In this document: piece after piece, positions 33,245 to 43,176 of the stretch
Numbering within the stretch: position 1 is the stretch's first letter
Layout of the letters: every line of letters starts with the position of its first letter
Source: Novosphingobium album (ex Hu et al. 2023)
GTDB lineage: Bacteria > Pseudomonadota > Alphaproteobacteria > Sphingomonadales > Sphingomonadaceae
DNA: 64,000 bases
Reading direction: 5' to 3'
Assembly (NCBI RefSeq): GCF_022832385.1
Contig: NZ_JALHLE010000033.1
Coordinates: 18,852-82,851, forward strand
Translations under genes and position numbers: made by a program
The notes under the pieces: model-generated
Seen by the model: only the letters and a program-made list of their open reading frames with translations
The model's database searches: none
What the model was told of the DNA's origin: nothing

Positions 33245-34296
33245 GCGCTTGCATCCCGGTGCTTCACCGGACGAGGCCCGGCATTGCCGCGAAATGCGAA
33301 GAAATAGGTGCTCCACAGCAGGAGCATGAACCCGCCGATAGCGAAGCGCCCGAAGGTCTCGTTGACGAGCTGGCGCGCAAAGCCTTCGAGCAGCGCGGCC
33401 ACCACCAGCATCAGCACCACCCCCGTCATCACCAGCGCCGCCCGCCGTCCCGCTTCGGCCGTCGCCTGCAGGACCGGACGGTTGCCGGGAAAGGCGACCG
33501 CACGGCCGATATGCAGGCCTGCTGCGCCCGCCAGCAGGATCGCGAAGAGCTCGGTCGTGCCGTGCACCGCGATCCAGCCCGCGAAGTCCAGCGTGAGGCC
33601 GACCTGATGATAGACCCAGGCCATTGCCCCGAGCACCGCCAGGTTGTGCACCAGCAACAGCAGCGAGGGCACGCCAAAGGCAAACCCCAGCGCAAAGGCC
33701 AGGATCGAGACCTGCGCGTTGTTGCTGAACAACTGCGCAGCAAAAATGCTGAGGCCATCCTTCTCCGGAGCCCCGAACAGGGTATCGTGCAGAGCCTTGG
33801 CGCTGGCGCCGGGCACGCGATCTCCCGCCATCTCCTTGCCGACCAGCGCGAAGTACCATTCGGGATCGTGGCTCACCAGCAACCAGCCGACCACGGCGCC
33901 CGCCGTCATCACCGCCAACGCAATCAGCACATCGAGCCAGATCGCCCGCACCGCCGCGCTCCAGCCGCCACCGAGGAAGCCACGCAGCCATTCCCACAAC
34001 GACGAGCGCGGTCCGTAGACGACGAACCAGGCGCGCTGCACCAGCGCTTCCAGATAGGCCAAGGTCGCGGCATCGAGCGATGTCTCGCGCGCAATCGAGA
34101 GGCTGGAGGCCACCGTGCGGTAGAGCCCCGGCAGGGCCAGCAGATCCTCGTCGGAAATACCGCGCAGACGGCCCTTTTCCATGCGGGTGACAATCGTCTC
34201 CAGCCGCTTCCAGTCTTCCTCGCGCTCCAGACGGAAACGGTCGGAACGCAGCGCGGCGGTCTCGATGGCGGACGGGGTGACAACGGCGGCGTTCAT
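33241..34296 (-). CDS. Stage II sporulation protein M-like (DUF95) membrane protein
   Basis: A 351-residue membrane protein. An N-terminal soluble part of about 110 residues (DWKRLETIVTRMEKGRLRGI) is followed by several TM segments: 118-140, 195-215, 220-235, 255-275, 285-310 and 320-340. Marks of the SpoIIM/DUF95 family are the NNAQVSILAFALGFAFGVPS segment and IAVHGTTELFAILLAGAAGL. The organism is not expected to sporulate; this family is a common partner of MoxR/DUF58/RDD genes. ATGA overlaps with both neighbours show tight coupling. Confidence 0.9.
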   Translation of the reverse strand: MNAAVVTPSAIETAALRSDRFRLEREEDWKRLETIVTRMEKGRLRGISDEDLLALPGLYRTVASSLSIARETSLDAATLAYLEALVQRAWFVVYGPRSSLWEWLRGFLGGGWSAAVRAIWLDVLIALAVMTAGAVVGWLLVSHDPEWYFALVGKEMAGDRVPGASAKALHDTLFGAPEKDGLSIFAAQLFSNNAQVSILAFALGFAFGVPSLLLLVHNLAVLGAMAWVYHQVGLTLDFAGWIAVHGTTELFAILLAGAAGLHIGRAVAFPGNRPVLQATAEAGRRAALVMTGVVLMLVVAALLEGFARQLVNETFGRFAIGGFMLLLWSTYFFAFRGNAGPRPVKHRDASA

Positions 34297-35621
34297 CCGA
34301 TCGCTCCCGATCGCTTGATTTCGAGGTAGGCGTCGAGCAGGCGCGTCCCGATCCGGTCATGCGGCGCCTCGATCACATCGACGCCCAGCTGCCGCAGCCG
34401 CCCGGTCACCAGCGCGCGCTGGCGCAACAGCAGGTCAGCCGAGACGGCTTCAGAAAGCACGTCGAGATCGTCGGGCGCAACAGCGGACAGCGTTTCCAGC
34501 TCATCGTCGGCCATGGTGGCAAACAGCACGACATGGCGCTTCACCAGCCTGCCGATGCTCTCGATCATCAAATCGGCGCTGGTAAGGTCCGTGAAATCCG
34601 AGAAAACCACGATCAGCGATCGGCGCTGCAACCGGCCCGCCAGTGTCGCCAGCGCAAGCGTGAAGTTGGGCTCCTCGGCGCGGTATTCCAGTTCGGCGGC
34701 GGCACGCTGCAGGCGGTGAAACTGGCTCGAGGCGGCCACGAATGGCGTCGAGACTTCGGGCCGCGCGGCAAAGCCGAACAGCGAGACCTTGTCCCCGCCC
34801 TTGAGCGCGACATAGGCGGTCGCCAGCGCCGCCGAGACCGCACGGTCCATCCGCGGCATGCCCCCGATCGGCTCGCACATGGCGCGGCCACAGTCGAAGG
34901 CGAAGACGATCTGGTTGTTGCGCTCGGTCTCGTATTCCTTGGCGTAGAGGTGAACGTGGCGGGCCGAAGCCTTCCAGTCAATGCGGCGCCGGTCCATGCC
35001 GGGCTGGTATTCGGCGAGCGATTCGAACTGCGTGCCCTCGCCCCGCATCCGCCGGGCGATCAGGCCGAACTGCGCATCCTTCAGGAACGCCTGCAAGGCG
35101 GGCGAGCGAGTGGCGGCCATGTTCGGCCAGACGCGCACCTCTTCATCGAGATCGCCCTGCAGCTGCCGCGCGCCCAGCCCCAGCGGGCCGGTCCAGCGCA
35201 GCCAGGTGTGGCTGACCCGTCCGGTTCCGCGGCGCGAGGCGCTGAAGGCCCCTTCGCCGCGCCATTCGCGGTTCTGCGGCGCAAGGTCGAACAGCATCCG
35301 CCCACCCGGCACCAGACGCGGATCGCAGGCCAGCGCGGCTTGCATCGCGGATGGACGGCCACCGGCCAGCCGCACCTGCGCGCCCATGACATGATCCGCC
35401 CCAACTTCGACATCGTTCGGTACGAGGACGTGCAAATCCTCCAGCCGCCCCGCCAGCAGCGCATCGACGAGGATCAGCGCGAACATCGCAATCCCCGCCA
35501 ATGGGGCGATCAGCCAGGCGTCCGGCCGCATCGCCCCGATCACCAGCGCCACCGGTGCCGCCAGCGCAAGCAGCGTGGCAGCCCGGGCAGTGGGGACAAT
35601 CGGGGCGAAGCGCAGGCTCAT
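34293..35621 (-). CDS. DUF58 / VWA-like protein of the MoxR cluster
   Basis: A 442-residue protein starting MSLRFAPIVPTARAATLLAL, with two N-terminal membrane segments (about 12-30 and 35-58) and a cytoplasmic DUF58 domain. The family core is MDRRRIDWKASARHVHLYAK followed by EYETERNNQIVFAFDCGRAM, which is the DxS-like MIDAS strand of a VWA fold in altered form (FDCGRAM). IVVFSDFTDLTSADLM is a second VWA strand. DUF58 proteins are usual partners of MoxR ATPases. It begins 6 nt after the MoxR stop and overlaps the SpoIIM-like start by 4 nt. Confidence 0.93.
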   Translation of the reverse strand: MSLRFAPIVPTARAATLLALAAPVALVIGAMRPDAWLIAPLAGIAMFALILVDALLAGRLEDLHVLVPNDVEVGADHVMGAQVRLAGGRPSAMQAALACDPRLVPGGRMLFDLAPQNREWRGEGAFSASRRGTGRVSHTWLRWTGPLGLGARQLQGDLDEEVRVWPNMAATRSPALQAFLKDAQFGLIARRMRGEGTQFESLAEYQPGMDRRRIDWKASARHVHLYAKEYETERNNQIVFAFDCGRAMCEPIGGMPRMDRAVSAALATAYVALKGGDKVSLFGFAARPEVSTPFVAASSQFHRLQRAAAELEYRAEEPNFTLALATLAGRLQRRSLIVVFSDFTDLTSADLMIESIGRLVKRHVVLFATMADDELETLSAVAPDDLDVLSEAVSADLLLRQRALVTGRLRQLGVDVIEAPHDRIGTRLLDAYLEIKRSGAIG

Positions 35622-35627
35622 CAACGC

Positions 35628-36613
<986 letters not shown>

Positions 36614-36617
<4 letters not shown>

Positions 36618-37939
36618 CGAATCAGCATCCTTTCGAGCGCATGAAGATCGCGCGCGGCTTTCAGGAGATCGTGCGGCCGCCGCGCTGCTTTCAGGCGCGC
36701 GGTGACCGCGGTAAACGGTTCGGCATCGGGATGGCGCGAGGCCAGTGCCCGATCAATGGCTGCAGCGGCCTGATCGGGATCGAGCGTGCGCGGCAGCGCC
36801 AGAGCCTGCCCCAGCCGCTCGCGCGCGCGCTCCAAATAGGGGCCTGATAACAGGTGCAAGCGGCCCGACCGGCGCACCAGCCCGGCCGAATTGGCCACCA
36901 GCGCGCGCTTGCCGAAAGCGATGGCACGGTCCGGCGCGAAGGGTGGTCCGAAGCGCAGGAAGGCGCGCCAGCCGATGATGACGGCCGCCATCAGCAGGCA
37001 CAGCGTCGCGGCGAGAAAGGGCGGGGTGAAGGCAAGGGTCAGCAGGCTGTCCGAGCGGCCAAGGCCATTGAGCGTGAGGTCGAACAGCACCGGCCCGCCC
37101 TTGTCCACTTCCATTGCCGGAATCAGGACATCGAGCAGCCGCGCGCTGCTAAGGCTGGCCATGCCGTAATTGTCGAGCAAATCGGGCTCGAACACCACCA
37201 CGAGCGGGTAGAGATCCTCGTCCTCCACCTCGCTTTGGCGGAACCCCCGGGCCAGCCGCTCCAGCTTCGGATAGTTTCCACCGTCATCGATCAGCGCGGC
37301 AAGGATGCGACCGTCCTGTTCGGTGATCAGCGGCATCAGCCGCCTGCCCTTGCCCCAGAGCAGGGCATCGGAGCCGGGTAGCGTTCCGGACAGACCCATC
37401 CCGCCCCATTTCGCGGACTGGCCGTTGGCATCGACCTTGCCCACCTCTACTCCCACGTCGTCGAGAAAGCCCTCCCAGTGAGGGGGCATCGTGCCGTTCA
37501 GGCGAACCCAGCCCTCTTTCGCATCCTTCTCCTGATCCTGCGTGGGCTTGGCCGAAATCCATTTGGGCGTGATGACCAGCGTCGGCCCTTCATATCGGCG
37601 CGCCGAGACGATCTTCTCGATCTCCTTGCCATCGGCAAACGCGGGCGGGGTCAGGACCAACAGGCCGGATTCAGCCAGCGCCCCCTCATTGCGCACCTTG
37701 CGCACGGCATAGCCCCGCCGCTCCAGATAGTCCGCCATCGCGGCATAACCAGTCAGCCCCTTGCCGGCGGCATGGGCCTCGCCGTTATTGGCTGAGCCCA
37801 TGCCCGAGCCGGTGCCGATCATCCACAGCAGCGCCAGGAACAGCACGCTTCCGATCAGCACGATGGCCAGAACCGCACGCCGCGTGAACGGATTGGCGCC
37901 GACAGCAACCGGTTCCGCGGTGATCGCCCCGGCGCTCAT
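36614..37939 (-). CDS. DUF4350 domain membrane protein
   Basis: A 441-residue protein with an N-terminal membrane helix (AVLAIVLIGSVLFLALLWMI, about 28-48), a periplasmic DUF4350 domain (GKGLTGYAAMADYLERRGY; ESGLLVLTPPAFADGKEIEK, a GATase-like alpha/beta fold), and a second TM near 300-320 (LAFTPPFLAATLCLLMAAVI) with a basic cytoplasmic tail. Part of the MoxR cluster, with 4-nt overlaps to both neighbours. No catalytic residues are recognisable. It may bind a periplasmic ligand and pass the signal inward. Confidence 0.88.
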
Positions 37940-38622
37940 GACGCCAGTGCAACCCGTGCAAAATCGGCATAGGCTGCGCGGGCCGCCGCCCAGTCCTGCG
38001 CATCGAGGTCACGCAGGGCGAACAGGCTGCGCTCCACGCGCGTGGCGATGGCGGCAAAGGCCTTGCGCCCGGCCTCGGGCAGCATGGGCAGCACCGCTAT
38101 CTCACGCGCGGTGGAGGCAGGCATCAACCAGTCAGGCTGCGCATCACGGATATGTCCGACGGAGCGCCGGAGCAGCAGGTGCACGGCCTCTCCGAAACAG
38201 CCCTCGCCCGCCAGCCGGTCGGCATCTTCCAGCAGCGCGGCGGCTTCGGCGCGGGTCGGCGCCCATTGCGCGGTTTCCTCTTCCTCACCCCGGCGGCGCA
38301 GCCACTGCGCCACGGCGGGCCCCAGCAGCCGCCAGAGGAGGAACGCAGCCAGCAGTACCGCAAGTCCGATCAGCACCCACTGGAACACCGGCCAGGACAT
38401 TCCGAAGAACCGCCCGAGCGGTCCAAACAGCCATTCGAGAAAGCGCCCCAGTGCCTTGAGCCATTCGGGAACGTGAGGAACGGCAGGAGCCTTCGCAGCA
38501 GGCAGCGGCGTGAACTGGATGTCGGCGGCATGGCGCACGGCTTCCCAGTCGCTCGCGGCCCGGTCATGTGCCGCTCCGCTGGCCGCAGCCGCGTTTCCGA
38601 TCTGACCCCCGGCAACCGTCAC
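37936..38622 (-). CDS. DUF4129 domain protein, first gene of the MoxR cluster
   Basis: A 228-residue protein that appears to start at GTG 38622 (MTVAGGQIGNAAAASG); I see no in-frame ATG nearby. One TM segment (VFQWVLIGLAVLLAAFLLWR, about 80-100) is followed by the DUF4129 helical domain: EAAALLEDADRLAGEGCFGE, AVHLLLRRSVGHI, and a C-terminal RVERSLFALRDLDAQDW. DUF4129 resembles the C-terminal region of membrane transglutaminase-like proteins. Related to the other cluster members by ATGA overlap. The start is less certain than the frame. Confidence 0.85.
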   Translation of the reverse strand: MTVAGGQIGNAAAASGAAHDRAASDWEAVRHAADIQFTPLPAAKAPAVPHVPEWLKALGRFLEWLFGPLGRFFGMSWPVFQWVLIGLAVLLAAFLLWRLLGPAVAQWLRRRGEEEETAQWAPTRAEAAALLEDADRLAGEGCFGEAVHLLLRRSVGHIRDAQPDWLMPASTAREIAVLPMLPEAGRKAFAAIATRVERSLFALRDLDAQDWAAARAAYADFARVALAS

Positions 38623-38698
38623 GCGGCTTGCTTCGCATGCGCCGCCACCGGGCGCAAGCGGCTAACAGGATGAATCTCTTGTAATCCCTGTGCCGGGG

Positions 38699-39592
38699 TC
38701 AGCCCCGGGGACGCGCCTGCCGGTAAGTGCCGAGCGGGCGGACGTACTTGCAGTGGAACGCCAGTTCCTTGAGCGCCATGTCGACGCGCGGATCGCCCGG
38801 TGCGCCCTCGATGTCCGCATAGAACGTGGTCGCCGCGAAGCTGGTGCCGGTCTGGTAGCTTTCCAGCTTGGTCATGTTGACCCCGTTGGTGGCAAAACCG
38901 CCCAGCGCCTTGTAGAGCGCGGCCGGGATGTTGAGCACTTCGAAGATGAACGTCGTCATCGTCGGCTGGCCTTCGAGGGTGAAGGGATCGAGCGGCTCGC
39001 GCGCCAGCACCACGAAGCGCGTGGTGTTGTCGGCGGCGTCCTCGACGTTCTCCTCGATCACCTTGAGGCCGTAGAGCTCGGCGGCCAGCTTCGGCGCGAT
39101 CGCGCACGAGGCCATATCGCCCTGCTCGCGCACCAGCGCCGCCGCGCCCGCCGTATCGGCATAGGCCATCGGCACGATCCCGCGCTCGCGCAGGTAGTGG
39201 CGTGACTGGCCGAGCGCCTGCGGATGACTGTAGGCGGCCTTGAACGGCCCGTCGCCCAGCGCCATCAGTGCGTGGTGAATCGGCATGAAATGCTCGCCGA
39301 CGATCGACAGCCCGCTTTCGGGTAGCAGGAAGTGGATGTCGGCCACGCGGCCATGCTGCGAATTCTCGATCGGAATGATCGCCCGTGTGGCACGACCTTC
39401 TTTCACGGCATCCAGCGCATCCTCGAACGAAAAGCACGGCAACGGCTGGCAATCCGGTGCGTATTCGAGCGCGGCGCGGTGCGAATTACAGCCCGGTGCA
39501 CCCTGCAGCGCCATCGCGCGCGAAGGGTCTGCGGCAGCCGTTTCGGCCATCTGGGCGACGAGTTCCAGTGCGGGTTTTGGGTAGGCGTGCAT
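38699..39592 (-). CDS. pheA: Prephenate dehydratase
   Basis: Phenylalanine biosynthesis: prephenate to phenylpyruvate. A 297-residue monofunctional enzyme (no chorismate mutase domain). The PDT domain carries ALQGAPGCNSHRAALEYAPD, IPIENSQHGRVADIHFLL and DAADNTTRFVVLAREP, where the TRF motif is catalytic. The C-terminal ACT domain (about 200-290) has PAALYKALGGFATNGVNMTK and LESYQTG in place of the ESRP seen in other groups; it binds Phe for feedback control. The start is MHAYPKPALELVAQMAET. The divergent cycM begins 123 bp away. Confidence 0.96.
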   Translation of the reverse strand: MHAYPKPALELVAQMAETAAADPSRAMALQGAPGCNSHRAALEYAPDCQPLPCFSFEDALDAVKEGRATRAIIPIENSQHGRVADIHFLLPESGLSIVGEHFMPIHHALMALGDGPFKAAYSHPQALGQSRHYLRERGIVPMAYADTAGAAALVREQGDMASCAIAPKLAAELYGLKVIEENVEDAADNTTRFVVLAREPLDPFTLEGQPTMTTFIFEVLNIPAALYKALGGFATNGVNMTKLESYQTGTSFAATTFYADIEGAPGDPRVDMALKELAFHCKYVRPLGTYRQARPRG

Positions 39593-39715
39593 GACGCCCG
39601 CGCGAGTAGGCCGTAATCACGATATCCGCAATGGCTCTTGCACTTGCGCTTGCCCGACACTAGAGCGCGTGCGATCCGAGTAAGGGTAAATCATTCACGC
39701 GCGGGGCATGCACGA

Positions 39716-40348
39716 ATGGACGATCGCTTCAACACCATCGCCGGTTGGGTCCTTGGCGCCGGCATTGTCGGCCTGGGTCTGGCTATTGTCAGCTCGCATT
39801 ATTTCGAAGCTGACAAGCACGAACGGCCCGAAACGATGGGCTACGCCATCGAGGGTGTCGCCGAAGGCGAAGGTGGCGAAAAGGAAGTGCCGCTCGCAAC
39901 CCTGCTTGCTGCTGCCGATGCGGCCAAGGGCGAAGCGGTCTTTGCCAAGTGCAAGTCCTGCCACACGATCAACGAAGGCGGTGCCAACGGCATCGGCCCG
40001 AACCTGCACGGCGTCGTCGGCGAAGCCATCGGCCAGGGCGCTGGCGGCTTCCCCTTCTCCGACGCGCTCAAGAGCGTGGGCGGCAGCTGGGATTTCGACA
40101 AGCTCAACGCCTGGCTGACCAGCCCGAAGGCTTTCGCTCCGGGCACGAAGATGACCTTCGCCGGTCTGTCCAAGCCGGAAGACCGCGCCAACCTCATCGT
40201 CTATCTCAACTCGCAGGGCTCGAATGTTCCTCTGCCGCCGCCGCCGGCTGCTGACGCGCCGGAAGCGGACGCTGCTGCTCCAGCAGACGGCGAAGCGTCC
40301 GAGGCTCCGGCCGAAGGCGCCGCTCCCGCGGACGCGCCGGCCACCTGA
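39716..40348 (+). CDS. cycM: Membrane-anchored cytochrome c (CycM-like)
   Basis: A 210-residue class I c-type cytochrome. An uncleaved N-terminal anchor (MDDRFNTIAGWVLGAGIVGL) leads to a periplasmic haem domain with C79-K-S-C82-H83 and axial Met146 (GTKMTFAGL). It shuttles electrons to the terminal oxidase. ATG 39716 is chosen for GGGG 7-10 nt upstream and for the anchor. A C-terminal tail of about 40 residues is rich in Pro, Ala and Glu (PLPPPPAADAPEADAAAPAD), which is an addition to the usual fold. Intrinsic terminator downstream. Confidence 0.94.
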   Translation: MDDRFNTIAGWVLGAGIVGLGLAIVSSHYFEADKHERPETMGYAIEGVAEGEGGEKEVPLATLLAAADAAKGEAVFAKCKSCHTINEGGANGIGPNLHGVVGEAIGQGAGGFPFSDALKSVGGSWDFDKLNAWLTSPKAFAPGTKMTFAGLSKPEDRANLIVYLNSQGSNVPLPPPPAADAPEADAAAPADGEASEAPAEGAAPADAPAT

Positions 40349-40382
40349 TCCCGGCTTGACCGAATCGGCTCGCGCCGATCGC

Positions 40383-40426
40383 AAACGGTCCGCAAGGCGC
40401 CACCGAGTCGCCTCGCGGACCGTTTT
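40383..40426 (+). terminator. Intrinsic terminator of cycM
   Basis: AAACGGTCCGC (40383-40393) pairs perfectly with GCGGACCGTTT (40415-40425), and an inner AGGCG/CGCCT pair extends the stem. A short T run follows (TTTT). Confidence 0.85.
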
Positions 40427-40462
40427 CGTCAGGGCTTCAGGCGTGGTTCGCGCCGGAGGCCG

Positions 40463-41122
40463 TCAGCCCTTGAAGCCCTTCGCGATCACGTACCATTCCG
40501 ACGAATCCTTGCGACTTGCCGGCGGCTTGGCGTGCTTGACGCTGGTGAAATGGCGCTTGAGCAGGTTCAGCAGCTCGGTATCGGTCCCGCCCGCCAGAAC
40601 CTTGGCCACGAACGTCCCGCCCGGCGCCAGCGTCTGAATCGCGAAATCAGCGGCTGTCTCGACCAGTCCCATCGTGCGCAAGTGGTCGGTCTGCTTGTGC
40701 CCGACGGTATTGGCCGCCATGTCTGACAGGACAAGGTCCGGAGGCCCGTCCAGCGCGCCTTCCAGCGCGGCGGGTGCCTCATCGGCCATGAAGTCCATCT
40801 GGAAGATGGTGACTCCTTCGATCGGGTCCGTCGGCAGCAGGTCGATGCCCACCACTTTCGCTTTGGGGCACTTCAGCCGCAGCACCTGGCTCCAGCCGCC
40901 TGGCGCGATGCCGAGATCGACCGCGCGGGTCACGCCCTTGAACAGGTCGAATTTCTCGTCGAGCTCGATCAATTTGTACGCTGCCCGGCTGCGGTAGCCA
41001 TCAGCCTTGGCCTGCTTCACGTAGGGATCGTTGAGCTGGCGCTGCAGCCAGCGCGCCGAACTCGTCGAGCGCTTCTTGGCGGTGCGCAGGCGCTCGCCGG
41101 GGTTGCGTCCGGATCGGGTCAT
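40463..41122 (-). CDS. rlmE: 23S rRNA (uridine-2'-O-)-methyltransferase RlmE
   Basis: Methylates the ribose of U2552 (E. coli numbering) in 23S rRNA, late in 50S assembly. It is 219 residues from ATG 41122 (MTRSGRNPGERLRTAKKRST), which has AGAGG upstream. The K-D-K-E catalytic tetrad is K50 (SRAAYKLIEL), D134 (LVLSDMAANT), K174 (FVAKVLAGG) and E209 (SSEWYV). The SAM loop is DLGIAPGGWSQVL. It starts 13 nt after ppx ends, so the two are probably co-transcribed. Confidence 0.97.
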   Translation of the reverse strand: MTRSGRNPGERLRTAKKRSTSSARWLQRQLNDPYVKQAKADGYRSRAAYKLIELDEKFDLFKGVTRAVDLGIAPGGWSQVLRLKCPKAKVVGIDLLPTDPIEGVTIFQMDFMADEAPAALEGALDGPPDLVLSDMAANTVGHKQTDHLRTMGLVETAADFAIQTLAPGGTFVAKVLAGGTDTELLNLLKRHFTSVKHAKPPASRKDSSEWYVIAKGFKG

Positions 41123-41135
41123 CGCCGCTGTCCTC

Positions 41136-42413
41136 TCATCGCGACGCCACTGCGAGGCGCACGCTGTCGCTGGCCGCCCGAGTCCGGCCTCCGTGTCCAT
41201 GGCCGTGCGAGGCGATCAGACTGCGCAGGATTCCTTCGCGGATTCCCCGGTCGGCGACGCCCAGCCGGGCTGCGGGCCACAAGTCGAGGATCGATTCCAG
41301 GATAGCGCAGCCGGCCACCACCAGATCCGCCCGCTCGCGTCCGATGCAATTGAGCTCACGCCGCTCCTCGACCGCCATGGATGACAACCGGCTGCTGATC
41401 TCGCGCATCGATTCGGCCGGAACGATCAAGCCATCAACCATGCGGCGGTCGTACTGCGGCAGCTCCAGATGCAGACTGGCGAGCGTGGTGACGGTGCCGC
41501 TGGTGCCCAGAAGCCGTAGTGGCCCGGCTTGCCCAGCGCTCTCGCGCGAACCGGAAACACGTTTGGCAAAGGCCGCAAAACTTTCCGACACGAGCCCGTG
41601 CATGTGCCGGTAGCGCTCGAGCCGCTCCCTCTGCGAACCGCCTTCCGGTCCGCAGCTCTCGGTCAGCGAAACGACGCCCCAGGGCACGCTCTGCCAGTCG
41701 AGGATGCGCGGCACTGTGCCAGTGCTTTCGATCAGCACCAGCTCGGTTGAGCCGCCACCGATATCGAAGATCATCGCCGGGCCCATGCCCTCTTCGAGCA
41801 GGACATGGCATCCCAGCACCGCCAGCCGCGCTTCCTCGCGCGCACTTATGATGTCCAGCGCAATACCGGTTTCGCGGCGCACCCGTTCGATGAATTCGGG
41901 GCCGTTCTCGGCGCGCCGGCAAGCTTCCGTCGCTACCGAGCGGGCGAGGAAGACATTGCGGCGCATCAGCTTGTCTGCACAGACCCGCAAAGCCGCTAGC
42001 GTGCGCTCCATCGCCTCGTCGGACAGGCGCCCGGACTGCGCCAGCCCCTCGCCCAGACGAACAACGCGGCTGAACGCATCGATCACCGTGAAATTCTCGC
42101 CCGAAGGCCGGGCGATCAGCAGACGGCAATTGTTGGTGCCAAGGTCGATCGCGGCATAGGACTGGCGCGGCACAGGCGGCCGCGGGACCTCGGACAGCAC
42201 CGGCTGCAGGTCTGCTGCCGCCTGCAGACCGGAATCGCCATGTTCGCGCGGCCCTGCGTCCGTCTTCCCCGGCCGTGCACCCGAAACGGGGCGCGCCTTG
42301 GCCTTGGCTGTGCCGGCGGTTGACGGACGAGGTTTGCCCTTGCGTCCCTTGCGCCGCCGTCTGGCACGGCCCGGCACATCAACTTTCGCTGCCGGCGGAT
42401 CTTGCTCCGCCAT
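41136..42413 (-). CDS. ppx: Exopolyphosphatase / pppGpp phosphohydrolase family (Ppx/GppA)
   Basis: A 425-residue actin/Hsp70-fold enzyme that removes terminal phosphate from polyphosphate or pppGpp. Phosphate loop 1 is AAIDLGTNNCRLLIARP and phosphate loop 2 is IFDIGGGSTELVLIE; FSRVVRLGEGLAQSGRLSDE is the typical following segment. The first 85 residues are very basic and low in complexity (RARRRRKGRKGKPRP), an extension that may bind nucleic acid, ribosome or polyphosphate. It lacks the C-terminal domain of longer Ppx enzymes. A polyphosphate role fits with the CHAD/CYTH pair elsewhere in the window. Confidence 0.92.
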   Translation of the reverse strand: MAEQDPPAAKVDVPGRARRRRKGRKGKPRPSTAGTAKAKARPVSGARPGKTDAGPREHGDSGLQAAADLQPVLSEVPRPPVPRQSYAAIDLGTNNCRLLIARPSGENFTVIDAFSRVVRLGEGLAQSGRLSDEAMERTLAALRVCADKLMRRNVFLARSVATEACRRAENGPEFIERVRRETGIALDIISAREEARLAVLGCHVLLEEGMGPAMIFDIGGGSTELVLIESTGTVPRILDWQSVPWGVVSLTESCGPEGGSQRERLERYRHMHGLVSESFAAFAKRVSGSRESAGQAGPLRLLGTSGTVTTLASLHLELPQYDRRMVDGLIVPAESMREISSRLSSMAVEERRELNCIGRERADLVVAGCAILESILDLWPAARLGVADRGIREGILRSLIASHGHGHGGRTRAASDSVRLAVASR

Positions 42414-42525
42414 CGTATCAAATCTCGTTCATATCATCCCGCCCCGTTGGGCGGGCACCTGACACGATGCTAACCTCCTGCGGAGCAAGGAGCAAGGGCG
42501 CTGCCGCGATACCGCGCCAAGGCGC

Positions 42526-42554
42526 TTGACCCGAATCGCAACCGCGACTAGAGG
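42526..42554 (+). promoter_or_regulatory. Candidate promoter of tRNA-Gln
   Basis: TTGACC (42526-42531), 17 nt, then TAGAGG (42549-42554). It would start transcription about 6 nt before the mature tRNA. Confidence 0.45.
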
Positions 42555-42566
42555 GGCGCCCTCCGG

Positions 42567-42640
42567 TGCCCCGTCGTCTAATGGTAAGACTACGGATTCT
42601 GATTCCGTCTATCGAGGTTCGAATCCTCGCGGGGCATCCA
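42567..42640 (+). tRNA. tRNA-Gln (anticodon CUG)
   Basis: A complete cloverleaf: acceptor TGCCCCG/CGGGGCA, D-arm with TAATGGTAAGAC, anticodon stem ACGGA/TCCGT around loop TTCTGAT (anticodon CTG), T-arm CGAGG-TTCGAAT-CCTCG, and an encoded CCA after a T discriminator. It marks the left edge of the low-GC polysaccharide region, and tRNA 3' ends are common insertion points. Confidence 0.97.
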
Positions 42641-43176
42641 GCTTTTCCAGAAAATGTCTCAATTCTCTTTGCTTAGTAGCAGGGAGCGTGCGTCTGTATG
42701 CACGGTGTGACACAGGCACCCCTGCCGCATGAGCATGGCAGTGCACCGCGATCAACGAGGAGCGGCCTGTTGCGCGCGCGCGCATCCCGAACCGGCTGGT
42801 TTGCGCACCCGGCAAATCGGACTTCCACCGATCCTTGGGCGCGATGGATTCTGCCACGGCCAAAGCGACGCTGTTTTGCCTTCAAGCGCAGCATGATAAG
42901 CATAGGCACATTGGAGATGGCATATTGTGCCGTGAGAAGATCCGTCGCTGAAGATGAGGTCAACGGGCACGAGATATCGCAACCCTATCAACTCCGAACG
43001 AGAAGCAGGGACAGCCCAGGGAAGCGTGTCCCGATTTCCATCAAACCGGCAGCAGGCCATCGGGGATGCACATGGAATCACGCAGTTCACGAACGAAATT
43101 CATTGCCCGGGATTGTCGAGCCAGTATTTTCCTGTTCGCCTCCATTCCCGTAGTACGCAAATAGGGCGACTTTTCA
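42641..43176. other. 536-bp region between tRNA-Gln and the GH5 gene, no gene recognised
   Basis: I read both strands and found only short, unconvincing open frames without family motifs, Shine-Dalgarno or membrane segments. Base composition is mixed. It could be decayed coding sequence left by an insertion at the tRNA, but no recombinase remnant is visible. Confidence 0.5.

Noticed and set aside
33241..34296. Sporulation function for the SpoIIM-like protein
   Set aside because: The name comes from one founding family member; nothing else here relates to sporulation, and its neighbours are MoxR-system genes.
42567..43176. An integrase or transposase remnant beside tRNA-Gln
   Set aside because: Both strands were read and no recombinase motif was found.
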